A DNA stretch of 21,228 nt from Candidatus Omnitrophota bacterium (GCA_003451585.1 DMEU01000029.1:17344-38571), one strand, 5' to 3'; counted from the first letter of the stretch, positions 1 to 7,165 are shown. The notes: generated by a model not told the origin, from the letters alone. Translations and numbers: made by a program.

Positions 1-70
1 ATGGGGCACAAAGCTATAGGGCCTAATCATTTATTTTAATGTAGGGCAGCCAGTTGCCGCAGTGGCGGCA
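1..70 (+). promoter_or_regulatory. 3' part of a GEMM-I cyclic dinucleotide riboswitch aptamer (left end outside window)
   Basis: The sequence matches, from memory, the 3' two-thirds of the c-di-GMP-I (GEMM-I) aptamer as in V. cholerae Vc2. In order I see CAAAGC (9-14), GGCCTAA (20-26), an AT-rich arm with a short loop, AGGGCAGC (43-50) and TTGCCG (54-59). CCTAA opposite TAGGG resembles the tetraloop receptor of this fold. GGCA/TGCC (46-49/55-58) forms the second helix tip. By alignment A11 would be the intercalating adenine (Vc2 A47) and C57 the ligand-pairing cytosine (Vc2 C92). The 5' half, with the residue that selects c-di-GMP (G20) over 3',3'-cGAMP (A20), lies before the window. GEMM-I switches commonly control motility, pilus and extracellular cytochrome genes, and the next gene here is a pilin. 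The motif identity is inferred by eye; a covariance-model search would settle it. Confidence 0.72.
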
Positions 71-116
71 CACCAACTCGTCCGATTGAGTTGGGTGTAG
101 CCATTATGCAAGTGTG

Positions 117-155
117 CCTATTCTCTTTCAACATAAGCTGGAGAATAGGTTTTTT
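117..155 (+). terminator. Intrinsic terminator, likely riboswitch expression platform
   Basis: CCTATTCTC (117-125) pairs perfectly with GAGAATAGG (141-149), giving a 9-bp stem and a 15-nt loop, followed at once by TTTTTT (150-155). Upstream, GGCACAC (67-73) can pair with GTGTGCC (112-118), and this shares two bases with the terminator stem. GCCGC/GCGGC (56-60/65-69) is an alternative hairpin that uses part of the aptamer's last helix. This layout of aptamer, alternative helices and terminator is typical of a transcriptional riboswitch. The direction of control cannot be read from here. Confidence 0.75.
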
Positions 156-172
156 ATTTATATAATTTATTG

Positions 173-201
173 TTGACACACGGGAGGAGGTGAGTTAATC
201 T
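173..201 (+). promoter_or_regulatory. Sigma70-type promoter upstream of the pilin gene
   Basis: TTGACA (173-178), a 17-nt spacer, then TAATCT (196-201). The -35 is a perfect consensus and the -10 matches 4 of 6. It lies just after the terminator at 117-155 and would start RNA near 208, leaving a leader of about 109 nt before the pilin ATG. If it is active, the pilin has riboswitch-independent transcription. Otherwise the riboswitch transcript reads through it. Confidence 0.5.
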
Positions 202-207
202 AACTAT

Positions 208-316
208 AGCAGCTGACAGGCTTTGCGCTAAGAAAACGCCAAAGTTCAGGCATCGTAATCAATCTTTTAGGCGAAGGCGTAAAGTAAATCTTTGTCATGA
301 AAGGAGGAGAGTTAAG
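208..316 (+). promoter_or_regulatory. Possible structured 5' leader of the pilin mRNA
   Basis: This is a non-coding leader between the predicted promoter and the pilin start. Possible nested pairings are TGACA/TGTCA (214-218/293-297) and ACGCC/GGCGT (236-240/276-280), plus a local hairpin around 221-244 (CTTTGCG against CGCCAAAG). The outer helix ends next to a strong Shine-Dalgarno (AAGGAGGAGA, about 300-309), so folding could affect pilin translation. I recognise no known riboswitch class in it. The helices are short and could be chance. Confidence 0.25.
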
Positions 317-742
317 ATGATTCGTTCAAAGAAAGGTTTTACGCTTGTTGAGATCATGATAGTTGTCGCCATTATCGTCCTTTTGGCAGCTATCGCCATA
401 CCGAACTTGCTTAGAGCCAGGTTGAGCGCTAACGAAGCGACTGCTATCGCTGCGATGAGGACCATCAGCACCGCGGCAGAGAGTTTCAGGGCAGGCCAGT
501 CTCCACCGGCCTATCCCAGCGCTTTAGCTGAGTTGTCTAATGCGACCCCGCCTTATATTGATTCAGTATTGGGTGGCGGTAATAAGTCAGGTTATACGTT
601 TACCTGGGCAGGCAGCGGCAATACCTATGGTGTCACCGCGGCTCCTCAGACAGCGAACGTGACCGGCGTCCGCAGTTTCTTTGTTGACCATTCAGGCGTT
701 GTCAGAGTTGGTACCAGTTCAGCAGGTACGCCTATTGAGTAG
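317..742 (+). CDS. Type IV major pilin / type II pseudopilin (GspG/PilA-like)
   Basis: This 141-residue prepilin is exported by a class III signal and polymerised into a pilus or pseudopilus. The leader MIRSKKG is followed by FTLVEIMIVVAII, so cleavage falls between G7 and F8, with the conserved Glu at mature +5 (E12). Residues 8-30 form the hydrophobic N-terminal helix, ending in the IPNLLRAR turn. The mature protein is short, with a small C-terminal domain rich in Gly, Ser, Thr and Ala. The +33 to +50 region (NEATAIAAMRTISTA) is typical of GspG/PilA families. The start is set by a strong AGGAGGAGA site 8 nt upstream. It stands alone between a riboswitch/promoter region and a terminator at 759, so it is probably made as a monocistronic, high-abundance mRNA. 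The class (pilin or pseudopilin) is less certain than the family. Confidence 0.93.
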   Translation: MIRSKKGFTLVEIMIVVAIIVLLAAIAIPNLLRARLSANEATAIAAMRTISTAAESFRAGQSPPAYPSALAELSNATPPYIDSVLGGGNKSGYTFTWAGSGNTYGVTAAPQTANVTGVRSFFVDHSGVVRVGTSSAGTPIE

Positions 743-758
743 TGTTTTGTAAAAAAGA

Positions 759-792
759 ACGGTCCCGGCTGTTATGTCGGGGCCGTTTTTTT
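759..792 (+). terminator. Intrinsic terminator after the pilin gene
   Basis: ACGGTCCCG (759-767) pairs with CGGGGCCGT (778-786), 9 bp with one T-G wobble and a 10-nt loop, followed by TTTTTTT (786-792). It starts 16 nt after the pilin stop. The T-run touches the first possible ATG of the next gene (793), so it separates the pilin transcript from what follows. Confidence 0.85.
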
Positions 793-2517
793 ATGCCTAA
801 ACCAAACATGAGCAAGAATAAATATCTTGTTTTTCTTATTCTCCTGGCCGCTGTTTTTTTATCCTATGGTAATACCTTAAGCGGGCAGTTCATCTGGGAC
901 GACAAGCCTCTTATTTCCGAGAATCCCATGGTAAGGGAGCCTTATCTTTGGAACAGGGTATTTACAACCGAACTTTATGAGAAGTCGGAGGCAAATTATT
1001 ATAGGCCGCTTCTGACAGTCTCTTTTATCGTCAATTCCTTATTTTCAGGCTTAAATACGGCAGGATATCATCTGGTAAATATCCTGCTCCATTTTTGCGT
1101 AGGATATTTTTTGTATATGTTTTTAATAAGGACAACAGGGGATAATATTGTCTCTCTTGCGGCCAGCCTTTTCTTTCTGGTACATCCTGTCCATTCACAG
1201 ACGGTCAGTTATATCTCAGGCAGGGCGGATTCTCTGGCTGCGATCTTTTTGTTGTTGTCTTTGATACTCTATATTGGGACAGACTTCGGAAGATGCAGGG
1301 CCATATTCGGCCTTATTTGTTTTATCCTGGCTTTGCTTGTCAAGGAGATCTCTGTAATGTTACCGGTCGTCCTGGCAGGCCTTGCTTTTCAGCAGGGTAG
1401 AAAGAAGATGATATATCTAAAGAAGGTATTGCCTTATTTTGTAATAGCCTGTTTATATGGGGCCTTAAGGTTCGGAATTTTGAATTTTTCAGTTAACCAA
1501 AACCCTTTTCTTGCAAAAAAAGGGTTTGCGCTCCTGCAGGTCGGTCTTATTGAAAGGTTTTTTTTATTCCTTAAGACCCTGGCTATATATCTGGGTTCTT
1601 TTTTAGTGCCTGTACATCTGCATATGGAGAGGATAGTCGCCTCTGAAAATATATTTCCAGCATACTGGGCCGGGGTCATTATTTGTTCTTTTTTTGTGTT
1701 CTTGGCGTTAAGGGGCATGCGCAATGCCGACGACCGTATGAGAAGGGCCGGCCTTTTCTTCATTTTCTGGTTTTTCGCCTGGCTTCTTCCGCAATCCGCC
1801 TTTGTATTCCCTGAGATAATGGCCGAACATTTTTTATATCTTCCGTCAGTATCCTTGTGTTTTATGCTCGCCTTTGGGATAAAGACATTTAAAAGCAGGT
1901 ATTTGGTCAGAATATCATTTGTGGTGGTGTTCGCCTATTTTACACTTCTGGCGGCATATAATAACAGATTTTGGCTTGATGAAATGCAGTTTTTTAAAAG
2001 GACGGTGGATTATTCGCCATTTAGTGTCAGGGCACGCGACAGCCTTGCAGCGCTTTATCTTCAGGAAGGCAGGTATGCCGATGCCGAACGGGAGTATAAA
2101 TACATCCTTAGTTTGAAAGGCCGTTTTGCCGGAAAACAAGGCATAGAGGTGGTAGAGGCGGCGGCATTATATAATCTGGGCATACTGTATGAAAAGACCG
2201 GCAGGCCGGTTGACGCGCTCTCTTCATATAATTCTGCCATGGCAGTAAATCCAAAGATGGATAAAGCTTATAACAATGCGGGACTTCTTTATCAAAAGAT
2301 GGGAGATGTTGCAAATTCAGAGATCTATCTCAAGAGGGCGATCGAGATAAACGGGCGATTTTATCAGGCCATGAATAACCTGGCCCAATTGTACGCTCAA
2401 GAGGGCCGTATCCTTGAGGCCATGGGCCTTTGGAAGCAAGCCCTGGTTGTTTATCCAGGATATGAGATAGCGCAAAAGAACATGGAAATCGCCAGTGGAT
2501 TGGTTAAAAAGGATTGA
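793..2517 (+). CDS. TMTC-like polytopic membrane protein with C-terminal TPRs (putative glycosyltransferase)
   Basis: About 574 residues. Roughly the first 400 hold many hydrophobic helices. A first TM (11-27) is followed by an outward loop with an acidic pair (IWDDKPLIS, D36-D37), as in GT-C-fold O-mannosyltransferases of the TMTC/PMT group. RPLLTVSF (71-78) and HPVHSQTVSYISGRADSLA (131-149) are typical signatures of bacterial TPR-linked TMTC-like proteins. From about residue 408 there are roughly four TPR units, e.g. AALYNLGILYEKTGRPVDAL and KAYNNAGLLYQKMGDVANSE. Known relatives use dolichol/polyprenyl-phosphate sugars; activity here is inferred. It sits between the pilin and the minor pilins, so pilin glycosylation is a reasonable guess. 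An upstream in-frame GTG at 742 would put the terminator inside the gene and is rejected. ATG 793 and ATG 808 are both possible, and neither has a clear Shine-Dalgarno. Confidence 0.82.
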   Translation: MPKPNMSKNKYLVFLILLAAVFLSYGNTLSGQFIWDDKPLISENPMVREPYLWNRVFTTELYEKSEANYYRPLLTVSFIVNSLFSGLNTAGYHLVNILLHFCVGYFLYMFLIRTTGDNIVSLAASLFFLVHPVHSQTVSYISGRADSLAAIFLLLSLILYIGTDFGRCRAIFGLICFILALLVKEISVMLPVVLAGLAFQQGRKKMIYLKKVLPYFVIACLYGALRFGILNFSVNQNPFLAKKGFALLQVGLIERFFLFLKTLAIYLGSFLVPVHLHMERIVASENIFPAYWAGVIICSFFVFLALRGMRNADDRMRRAGLFFIFWFFAWLLPQSAFVFPEIMAEHFLYLPSVSLCFMLAFGIKTFKSRYLVRISFVVVFAYFTLLAAYNNRFWLDEMQFFKRTVDYSPFSVRARDSLAALYLQEGRYADAEREYKYILSLKGRFAGKQGIEVVEAAALYNLGILYEKTGRPVDALSSYNSAMAVNPKMDKAYNNAGLLYQKMGDVANSEIYLKRAIEINGRFYQAMNNLAQLYAQEGRILEAMGLWKQALVVYPGYEIAQKNMEIASGLVKKD

Positions 2518-2542
2518 CTTACAGGTTTTTCAGTAAGATAAT
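2514..2542 (+). promoter_or_regulatory. Sigma70-type promoter for the minor-pilin/pilMNOPQ operon
   Basis: TTGACT (2514-2519), a 17-nt spacer and GATAAT (2537-2542), each 5 of 6 to consensus. The -35 overlaps the stop codon of the preceding gene. The predicted start near 2549 is only about 9 nt before the ATG at 2558, which would give a nearly leaderless mRNA. In keeping with this, no Shine-Dalgarno is seen before that gene. Confidence 0.55.
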
Positions 2543-2557
2543 ATTCTCCATAAACTT

Positions 2558-3016
2558 ATGCGCAAAAATAATAAAGGTTTTACCCTCCTGGAATTGATGA
2601 TAGCCTCTGCCGTTATAATAGTGGCTTTAGCAGGGCTGTTATCTACTTATGTGGCGTGCCTGGAGTTGAATGAAACCACTAAGAACACGAACCTCGCATT
2701 AAATTCAGCCCAGAAGGTCTTAGAAGAGATCCGAAGCTCTACTTTTAGCGGTATAGCCTCTGCTTACAACGGGTATAATTTCAGTGTCTCGGGCATAGAG
2801 GTTAATGAAAGCCTCGGGTTCGTGTATATCGATGACACAGATGCAAGCTTGTTGAATATTACTATAGGGGTTTGCTGGAGGCAAAGGGGGGCTAAGATCA
2901 TTGGAGAGTGCCGGGATTCGGGAGGCAGCCTTGTCTTTGACTCCACAAGTGATGCCAATAGCAATGGCATATTGGATTCGCCGGTCCAGTTTTCTACGTT
3001 GATGGCCCAAAGATGA
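2558..3016 (+). CDS. Minor pilin / pseudopilin, PilV/GspI-like
   Basis: A 152-residue prepilin-like protein. The leader MRKNNKG is followed by FTLLELMIASAVIIVALAGLLSTYV. The prepilin peptidase site is G7|F8, with Glu at mature +5 (E12) and a hydrophobic helix to about residue 30. The following LNSAQKVLEEIRSSTFSGI matches the helix after the membrane segment in GspI/PilV minor pilins, which prime assembly at the tip. The C-terminal part is a short beta-rich domain without recognisable motifs. It is the first gene of a run whose next start overlaps its stop (ATGATGA at 3013-3019). The exact minor-pilin class is inferred from the N-terminus and gene order. Confidence 0.85.
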   Translation: MRKNNKGFTLLELMIASAVIIVALAGLLSTYVACLELNETTKNTNLALNSAQKVLEEIRSSTFSGIASAYNGYNFSVSGIEVNESLGFVYIDDTDASLLNITIGVCWRQRGAKIIGECRDSGGSLVFDSTSDANSNGILDSPVQFSTLMAQR

Positions 3017-3519
3017 TGAAAAAAGGGTTTACCCTCATAGAAGTTCTTGTTGTGGTCCTTCTGTCAAGCGTGATCTTTTCTGCGCTTTTTATGGTGATGT
3101 CCAGCGGCCGCACTACATGGTATGAAGCCGAGACTCAGATAGCCCTTCAGCAGGAGTTGAGAAAGGCTATGCGTCAGATTACAGATGACATGCGCCAATC
3201 AGGCATGTCACAGATCTCTATCCCGGCAGATAGTGTGGCCTACAGTTCGATCTCTTTTAATGTTTCCGAAGGCGCGGGCGGGTCAGGTTCTATTGATTGG
3301 AGCCCGATCCCGATAAATATGAGCTTGTCCGGCGGCCAGATCATCAGGGCCGACGGTTCTACGACAAGGGTCTTGGCCAACAATATTACGGCCTTGGGGT
3401 TTGTCAGGCTATTTACTTCCCCTAAGATAGTAAGGATCAATATGACAGCTCAGAAGACGAGTACTTTTGGCCGTGTATTGAATGCCACTTTGGATTCCGC
3501 TATTGCTTTAAGGAATTAG
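3013..3519 (+). CDS. Minor pilin / pseudopilin, PilW/GspJ-like
   Basis: A 168-residue prepilin. MMKKG then FTLIEVLVVVLLSSVIFSALFMV gives cleavage at G5|F6 with Glu at +5 (E10). The stretch WYEAETQIALQQELRKAMRQITDDMRQSG (about 35-63) is the typical helix of the GspJ/PilW group, and beta-rich sequence follows. In GspI-J-K complexes these proteins cap the tip of the pseudopilus. It overlaps the preceding stop by 4 nt, so it is probably translated by coupling. Starts at 3013 or 3016 are both possible and differ by one Met. Confidence 0.85.
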   Translation: MMKKGFTLIEVLVVVLLSSVIFSALFMVMSSGRTTWYEAETQIALQQELRKAMRQITDDMRQSGMSQISIPADSVAYSSISFNVSEGAGGSGSIDWSPIPINMSLSGGQIIRADGSTTRVLANNITALGFVRLFTSPKIVRINMTAQKTSTFGRVLNATLDSAIALRN

Positions 3520-3537
3520 AGGATGAGAGGAGTTATC

Positions 3538-4578
3538 ATGTTAAACCAGAGAGGGTCGATATTGATAGCAGCCTATATAATTTTGCTCTCACTTTTAGCT
3601 TTTGGCGGTATTTTCTTCAGCCGTTCAGTGTCTGATAGAAAACTTTTGGATATCAACCGTGAGAGGCAGGAGGCGTTTTATCTGGCTGAGACCGCTGTCG
3701 ATAAAGGCCTTGAAGAGCTGCGTGATAATTATAGTTATGCAGGGAGTGCGTCGCCGGTGGCTTTTGCCAGAGGAGAGTATGAGATCGTAGTTACAAGTTT
3801 AAGTTCTTCCAGAAGGAAGGTCATGGCATACGGGTATGTCCCGGATAAGGCACAGGCAAGAGCGCGGAGGGTGATTGAAGCTATAACAAAGCGCGATTCG
3901 CCTCCGAATTTTTTTGATCATGCCATTTATTCCGCCAATGACATCGATTTTAATGGAGGTAGTTATGCTGTTAACGGCGACGTGATCTACGCTGATACTG
4001 TTGATAATCCCGGCAATGTAACCGGTACAGTCACCCAGGATTCGGAAATTTCTCCTTTGGCCCAGTTCGATTTCGCGGCTTTAAGGGATATAGCCATATC
4101 ACAGGGTAATCTTTATGATGTTGCACGTTTGGACCTTGTTAAAAATAAACAAGACAGTTATCCTGCCGATTTTTGGAACGTACCGCCCACCGGTGACCCA
4201 ATCGATCCTGCGACAGGCACGCCTAATGTGGTTTATGTCGAAGGAGATATGGTTTTAAACGGCGACATAGGCACGATAGGCGGTTTTTTTCTAGTAGTAG
4301 GCGACGTCGTGACCAATCCGGATAGTACGAGCGATACTACGATCAACGGCAATGGCGAAGTAGATGGCTGTATATATACCACCGGTGACTTCAGGATCAA
4401 TGGCGGCGGCGGCGGGTTGAACGTTAACGGCGGAGTTTGGGCCGGTAACGAGGCCAGGTTGAACGGAAACGCCACTATTACATACGGGCAGGATTTTATG
4501 GATGCCATAAAATCCATGATAGAAAGCCAGGGATTGAGTTCAAAGGCTCAGATCTTGACCTGGAGAGAGATTGAATGA
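3538..4578 (+). CDS. PilX/GspK-like pilus assembly protein with an Asn-Gly-rich repeat domain
   Basis: About 346 residues. The N-terminus MLNQRGSILIAAYIILLS has a pseudo-leader (Gly6 then a hydrophobic helix) and lacks the +5 Glu, as in GspK and many PilX_N proteins. ERQEAFYLAETAVDKGLEEL (around 40-60) is the hallmark of the PilX N-terminal domain. From about residue 140 the protein is built of short beta-like segments rich in NG and GD steps, for example FNGGSYAVNGDVIY, VLNGDIGTIGG and FRINGGGG. This suggests a small beta-solenoid of the kind annotated as DUF7305 in such proteins. A GAGAGGAG site just upstream of ATG 3538 makes this start better than the in-frame ATG at 3523. The stop overlaps pilM by 4 nt (ATGA). 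It is probably a tip component; any adhesive function is inference. Confidence 0.8.
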   Translation: MLNQRGSILIAAYIILLSLLAFGGIFFSRSVSDRKLLDINRERQEAFYLAETAVDKGLEELRDNYSYAGSASPVAFARGEYEIVVTSLSSSRRKVMAYGYVPDKAQARARRVIEAITKRDSPPNFFDHAIYSANDIDFNGGSYAVNGDVIYADTVDNPGNVTGTVTQDSEISPLAQFDFAALRDIAISQGNLYDVARLDLVKNKQDSYPADFWNVPPTGDPIDPATGTPNVVYVEGDMVLNGDIGTIGGFFLVVGDVVTNPDSTSDTTINGNGEVDGCIYTTGDFRINGGGGGLNVNGGVWAGNEARLNGNATITYGQDFMDAIKSMIESQGLSSKAQILTWREIE

Positions 4579-5630
4579 GTTTTATCACTCAAACAATGGA
4601 AAACATAATTGACCTGTTCTCTAAGTCTCTGGCTCAGACTTCGGCGCCTGTTGGTTCTCTTGGTGTCGATTTAGGTTCTTACGCGGTAAAGATCGTGCGT
4701 CTGGAGGCGAACAAGGACAATGCCAAGGTTTTGGGTTTTGGCATTGAAAAGGTGGTCGATAAAAATTACCGTGATGCTCTAAGCCGCGCCATGGTGAAGG
4801 CTGGGGTTTCTTCCGGTCAGAGTGCTGTCTTATCGGTCGCAGGACAGGGTGTTGTATCGCGCTATATCGAGCTGCCGTTGATGAACAAATCGGAGTTAGA
4901 GTCATCGATGAAGTTCGAGATAGAGAAATATGTCCCTTTTCCTTTGGGCGAGGTTTCTGCGGACTATGCAATAGTCAATGAGATGCGCGAGAAGGCAAAG
5001 ATGTCCGTCTTGATAGCCGCGGCAAAAAATGACCTTGTGGCAAAAAAATGCAACATTGCCAAGGAGGTTAATTTGAATCTTAAGGCCATAGACCTGGATT
5101 GCCTTGCCCTTGCAAATTTTGCCGCAGAGCTCGCTGGTATGCGCGAAAAAGGAAGCTGCTACGGCATTATAAATATCGGCAGGGCGGTATCCAATATAGA
5201 TATTCTGGTCGATGGCATCCCGTATTTGAGTCGTGATATATTCATCGGCGGGGATGATATGACCAAAAAGATGGCAGAGGACCTGGAATTAGAATACGCC
5301 GAGGCAGAAAAATTGAAGATAGATCCCGGCAAAAAGAAAGACGAATTAATGGCTGTATGGGACCCTGTTCTAAATAACCTGGCGTCAGAGATCCGGGTAT
5401 CCCTGGATTATTTTGAAGCAAGGAACAATAGGGCTGTGGACAGGATATATGTCACCGGCGGCTCAAGCCGTATGGACGGTATAGAGGCTTACCTGAAGCA
5501 TCTATTGGCTGTTGAAGTCAGTAAATTGGATTATGCCGGGAAGCTGAAATTTGATGAAACTGTTGACGTAAATGAATTTAAAACATCAAGCGATTTTTTG
5601 GCTATAGCTTTGGGGTTGGCATTACGATGA
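4575..5630 (+). CDS. pilM: Type IV pilus assembly protein PilM (actin-like ATPase)
   Basis: PilM is a cytoplasmic actin/FtsA-fold protein that binds the N-terminus of PilN and links the cytoplasmic motor to the PilN-O-P alignment complex. The 351-residue length is normal. An N-terminal amphipathic stretch (1-20) precedes the phosphate-1 loop GVDLGSYAVKIV (30-41). Also visible are MKFEIEKYVPFPL (the conserved EIEKYIPF segment), GIINIGR (phosphate-2 region) and VTGGSSRMDGIEAYL (adenosine-site motif near the C-terminus). Start and stop both use ATGA overlaps with neighbours (4575-4578 and 5627-5630), typical of a coupled pilMNOPQ operon. Confidence 0.95.
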   Translation: MSFITQTMENIIDLFSKSLAQTSAPVGSLGVDLGSYAVKIVRLEANKDNAKVLGFGIEKVVDKNYRDALSRAMVKAGVSSGQSAVLSVAGQGVVSRYIELPLMNKSELESSMKFEIEKYVPFPLGEVSADYAIVNEMREKAKMSVLIAAAKNDLVAKKCNIAKEVNLNLKAIDLDCLALANFAAELAGMREKGSCYGIINIGRAVSNIDILVDGIPYLSRDIFIGGDDMTKKMAEDLELEYAEAEKLKIDPGKKKDELMAVWDPVLNNLASEIRVSLDYFEARNNRAVDRIYVTGGSSRMDGIEAYLKHLLAVEVSKLDYAGKLKFDETVDVNEFKTSSDFLAIALGLALR

Positions 5631-6196
5631 TAACTATAAATCTTCTGCCGTTCTCCCAGCGTAAAACCGAAAGAAGGATCAGCCTCCCAACGAATTTTCC
5701 TTATAAGATCTATTTATTCGCCATCGTTGCTATTCTATTATTTTTACATCTGTCTTTTTTTTCTTTGGCGGTGATCAAGAAGATACAGACCATGGGTTTG
5801 CAGGGTGCCTGGAGCAAAATGGAGCCGGAATCAAAAGAATCGGCTGCCATAAGGAAAGAGATCAAAGAATCGGAGGCACGCGCTAATACCCTTAAAGGTG
5901 TTTTTGCGCGCAAGGCAAGCCTTACGGAAATATTGTCGGGCCTTAATCTTTCCGTGCCGAGGGGGCTTTGGCTGGAAAGTTTTTCTTTCGGTGACGAAGG
6001 CCTTGTCATCCAGGGCAGCGTGGTGTCTTTAGAACAGAACGAGATGACTTTGATAGGTAAGTTTCTGCAGGACTTAAAGAACAACAAGGTGTTCCAGTCC
6101 GTCTTCTCCAAGATAGAACTCAGTTCTGTACAGCGAAGGACGGTCAAAACATACGACGTCGTAGATTTTGTCTTCACGGGGGATTTTAAGAAATGA
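5627..6196 (+). CDS. pilN: Type IV pilus inner-membrane alignment protein PilN
   Basis: 189 residues. The N-terminal motif INLLPFSQRK (4-13) is the conserved cytoplasmic INLLP peptide that inserts into PilM. A single membrane helix follows (about 27-50), then a coiled-coil segment (KESAAIRKEIKESEARANTLKGVF) and a ferredoxin-like periplasmic domain. The sequence LSVPRGLWLESFSFGDEGLVIQGS is typical of PilN/GspL C-domains. It overlaps pilM and pilO by ATGA at each end. It forms heterodimers with PilO to connect the motor to the secretin. Confidence 0.93.
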   Translation: MITINLLPFSQRKTERRISLPTNFPYKIYLFAIVAILLFLHLSFFSLAVIKKIQTMGLQGAWSKMEPESKESAAIRKEIKESEARANTLKGVFARKASLTEILSGLNLSVPRGLWLESFSFGDEGLVIQGSVVSLEQNEMTLIGKFLQDLKNNKVFQSVFSKIELSSVQRRTVKTYDVVDFVFTGDFKK

Positions 6197-6792
6197 GCCA
6201 GATCGACGCAGGCCAGATCATAGCAAAGATCAAGTCTTTGAGGGACAATCCTAAGGCCTTGATGGCCGCGCTTGCGTTCGTCTTTTTGCTGGACGGTTTC
6301 ATTTTGGTCCGTGTTCAATTCATCCCATTGGTGCATATGTGGTCGAAGGCGAACAAGATAAAGGCCGATATCCGGCAGGCCTCGGTCGATTCTAAGTCAG
6401 CGGCAACTTTTAAGAACAGCCTTAACAATTTGAGGGCCGAGATAGCCGATTTGAACAAAAAGGCCATAACAGAAGGAGACCTGCCCCAGGCCTTAGAGAC
6501 TATTTCTAAGTTTGCCGCTATCAGCACGGTCAAGATACTAAGAATAAGGCCCATGACTGAAGTAAGGCGTTTGCAGAAACCGGTCAAGGTAAGCAATGAT
6601 GAGGAGTTTATACGCGAAAAGATCTCTATTACTGCCATGGCCGGTTTTCATCAGTTGGGCCGCTTCCTGGCCCTCATAGAAAACTCGCCAATATTTTTTG
6701 ATGTCCGGAAACTGGAGATCCGGACCGACAGTAAAGAATATACGAAACACTCCATAACAATATTCCTTGATGTTGTCTTAAGAAAGTCATAA
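6193..6792 (+). CDS. pilO: Type IV pilus inner-membrane alignment protein PilO
   Basis: 199 residues with the PilO layout. There is a short cytoplasmic N-terminus, one membrane helix (about 21-40), a coiled coil (about 50-92, rich in Lys, Ala and Asp) and a C-terminal ferredoxin-like domain. The domain includes FHQLGRFLALIENSPIFFDVRKLEI, the most conserved part of the family. It starts in a 4-nt overlap with pilN and ends 1 nt before pilP. The call rests on order as well as on the GxFxxLxxFLxxL-like segment. Confidence 0.92.
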   Translation: MSQIDAGQIIAKIKSLRDNPKALMAALAFVFLLDGFILVRVQFIPLVHMWSKANKIKADIRQASVDSKSAATFKNSLNNLRAEIADLNKKAITEGDLPQALETISKFAAISTVKILRIRPMTEVRRLQKPVKVSNDEEFIREKISITAMAGFHQLGRFLALIENSPIFFDVRKLEIRTDSKEYTKHSITIFLDVVLRKS

Positions 6793-6793
6793 A

Positions 6794-7165
6794 ATGAAAG
6801 CTAAGATAAGCCCTGTTTACAGGGCATTGATCACGACCTTGTTCGTTTTTCTGATAGCGGCGTGTGCCTCTTCGGCATTTTCCGAAGAGTATGTGTTTAA
6901 AAATCAGGGGAAGAGAGATCCATTCGTCCCCCTGATAACGCCAGCCGGTTATCTTGTGAATCTGGAACCGGCTGATGAGAATAAGATAAGCCTTGAAGGT
7001 ATAATGTATGACCCCAAGGGTGATTCGATGGCCATTATAAATGGTGAACTTGTGCGGGCAGGGGATGTGGTTGGGAGTGCTCTTGTAAGCAGCATAGAGC
7101 CTAACAAGGTGGTCATTATTCAGGATAACGAAAAGATCGAGATAGAACTTAGAAGGGGGGAATAA
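6794..7165 (+). CDS. pilP: Type IV pilus assembly protein PilP-like
   Basis: 123 residues. A hydrophobic signal (11-23) ends in IAAC (21-24), a plausible lipobox with Cys24 as the lipidated residue. An alternative is signal peptidase I cleavage after SSAFS. The motif YVFKNQGKRDPFVPLI is the diagnostic RDPF segment that binds PilN/PilO. The small C-domain (LEGIMYDPKGDSMAIINGELVRAGDVV) is the beta-sandwich that contacts the secretin N0 domain. At 123 residues it is shorter than typical PilP (about 170), because the linker between lipid anchor and beta domain is reduced. Confidence 0.88.
   Translation: MKAKISPVYRALITTLFVFLIAACASSAFSEEYVFKNQGKRDPFVPLITPAGYLVNLEPADENKISLEGIMYDPKGDSMAIINGELVRAGDVVGSALVSSIEPNKVVIIQDNEKIEIELRRGE

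Noticed and set aside
208..316. A second GEMM-type aptamer in tandem
   Set aside because: The conserved GCACAGGGCAAACC, CAAAGC and GGCCTAA boxes are not found there.
742..792. GTG start at 742 extending the TMTC-like protein by 17 residues
   Set aside because: The extension contains the pilin terminator hairpin and T-run, has no ribosome site, and encodes residues unlike a membrane-protein start.
5710..6336. 208-codon open frame on the - strand
   Set aside because: It is antisense to pilN and pilO with no recognisable domain or ribosome site.
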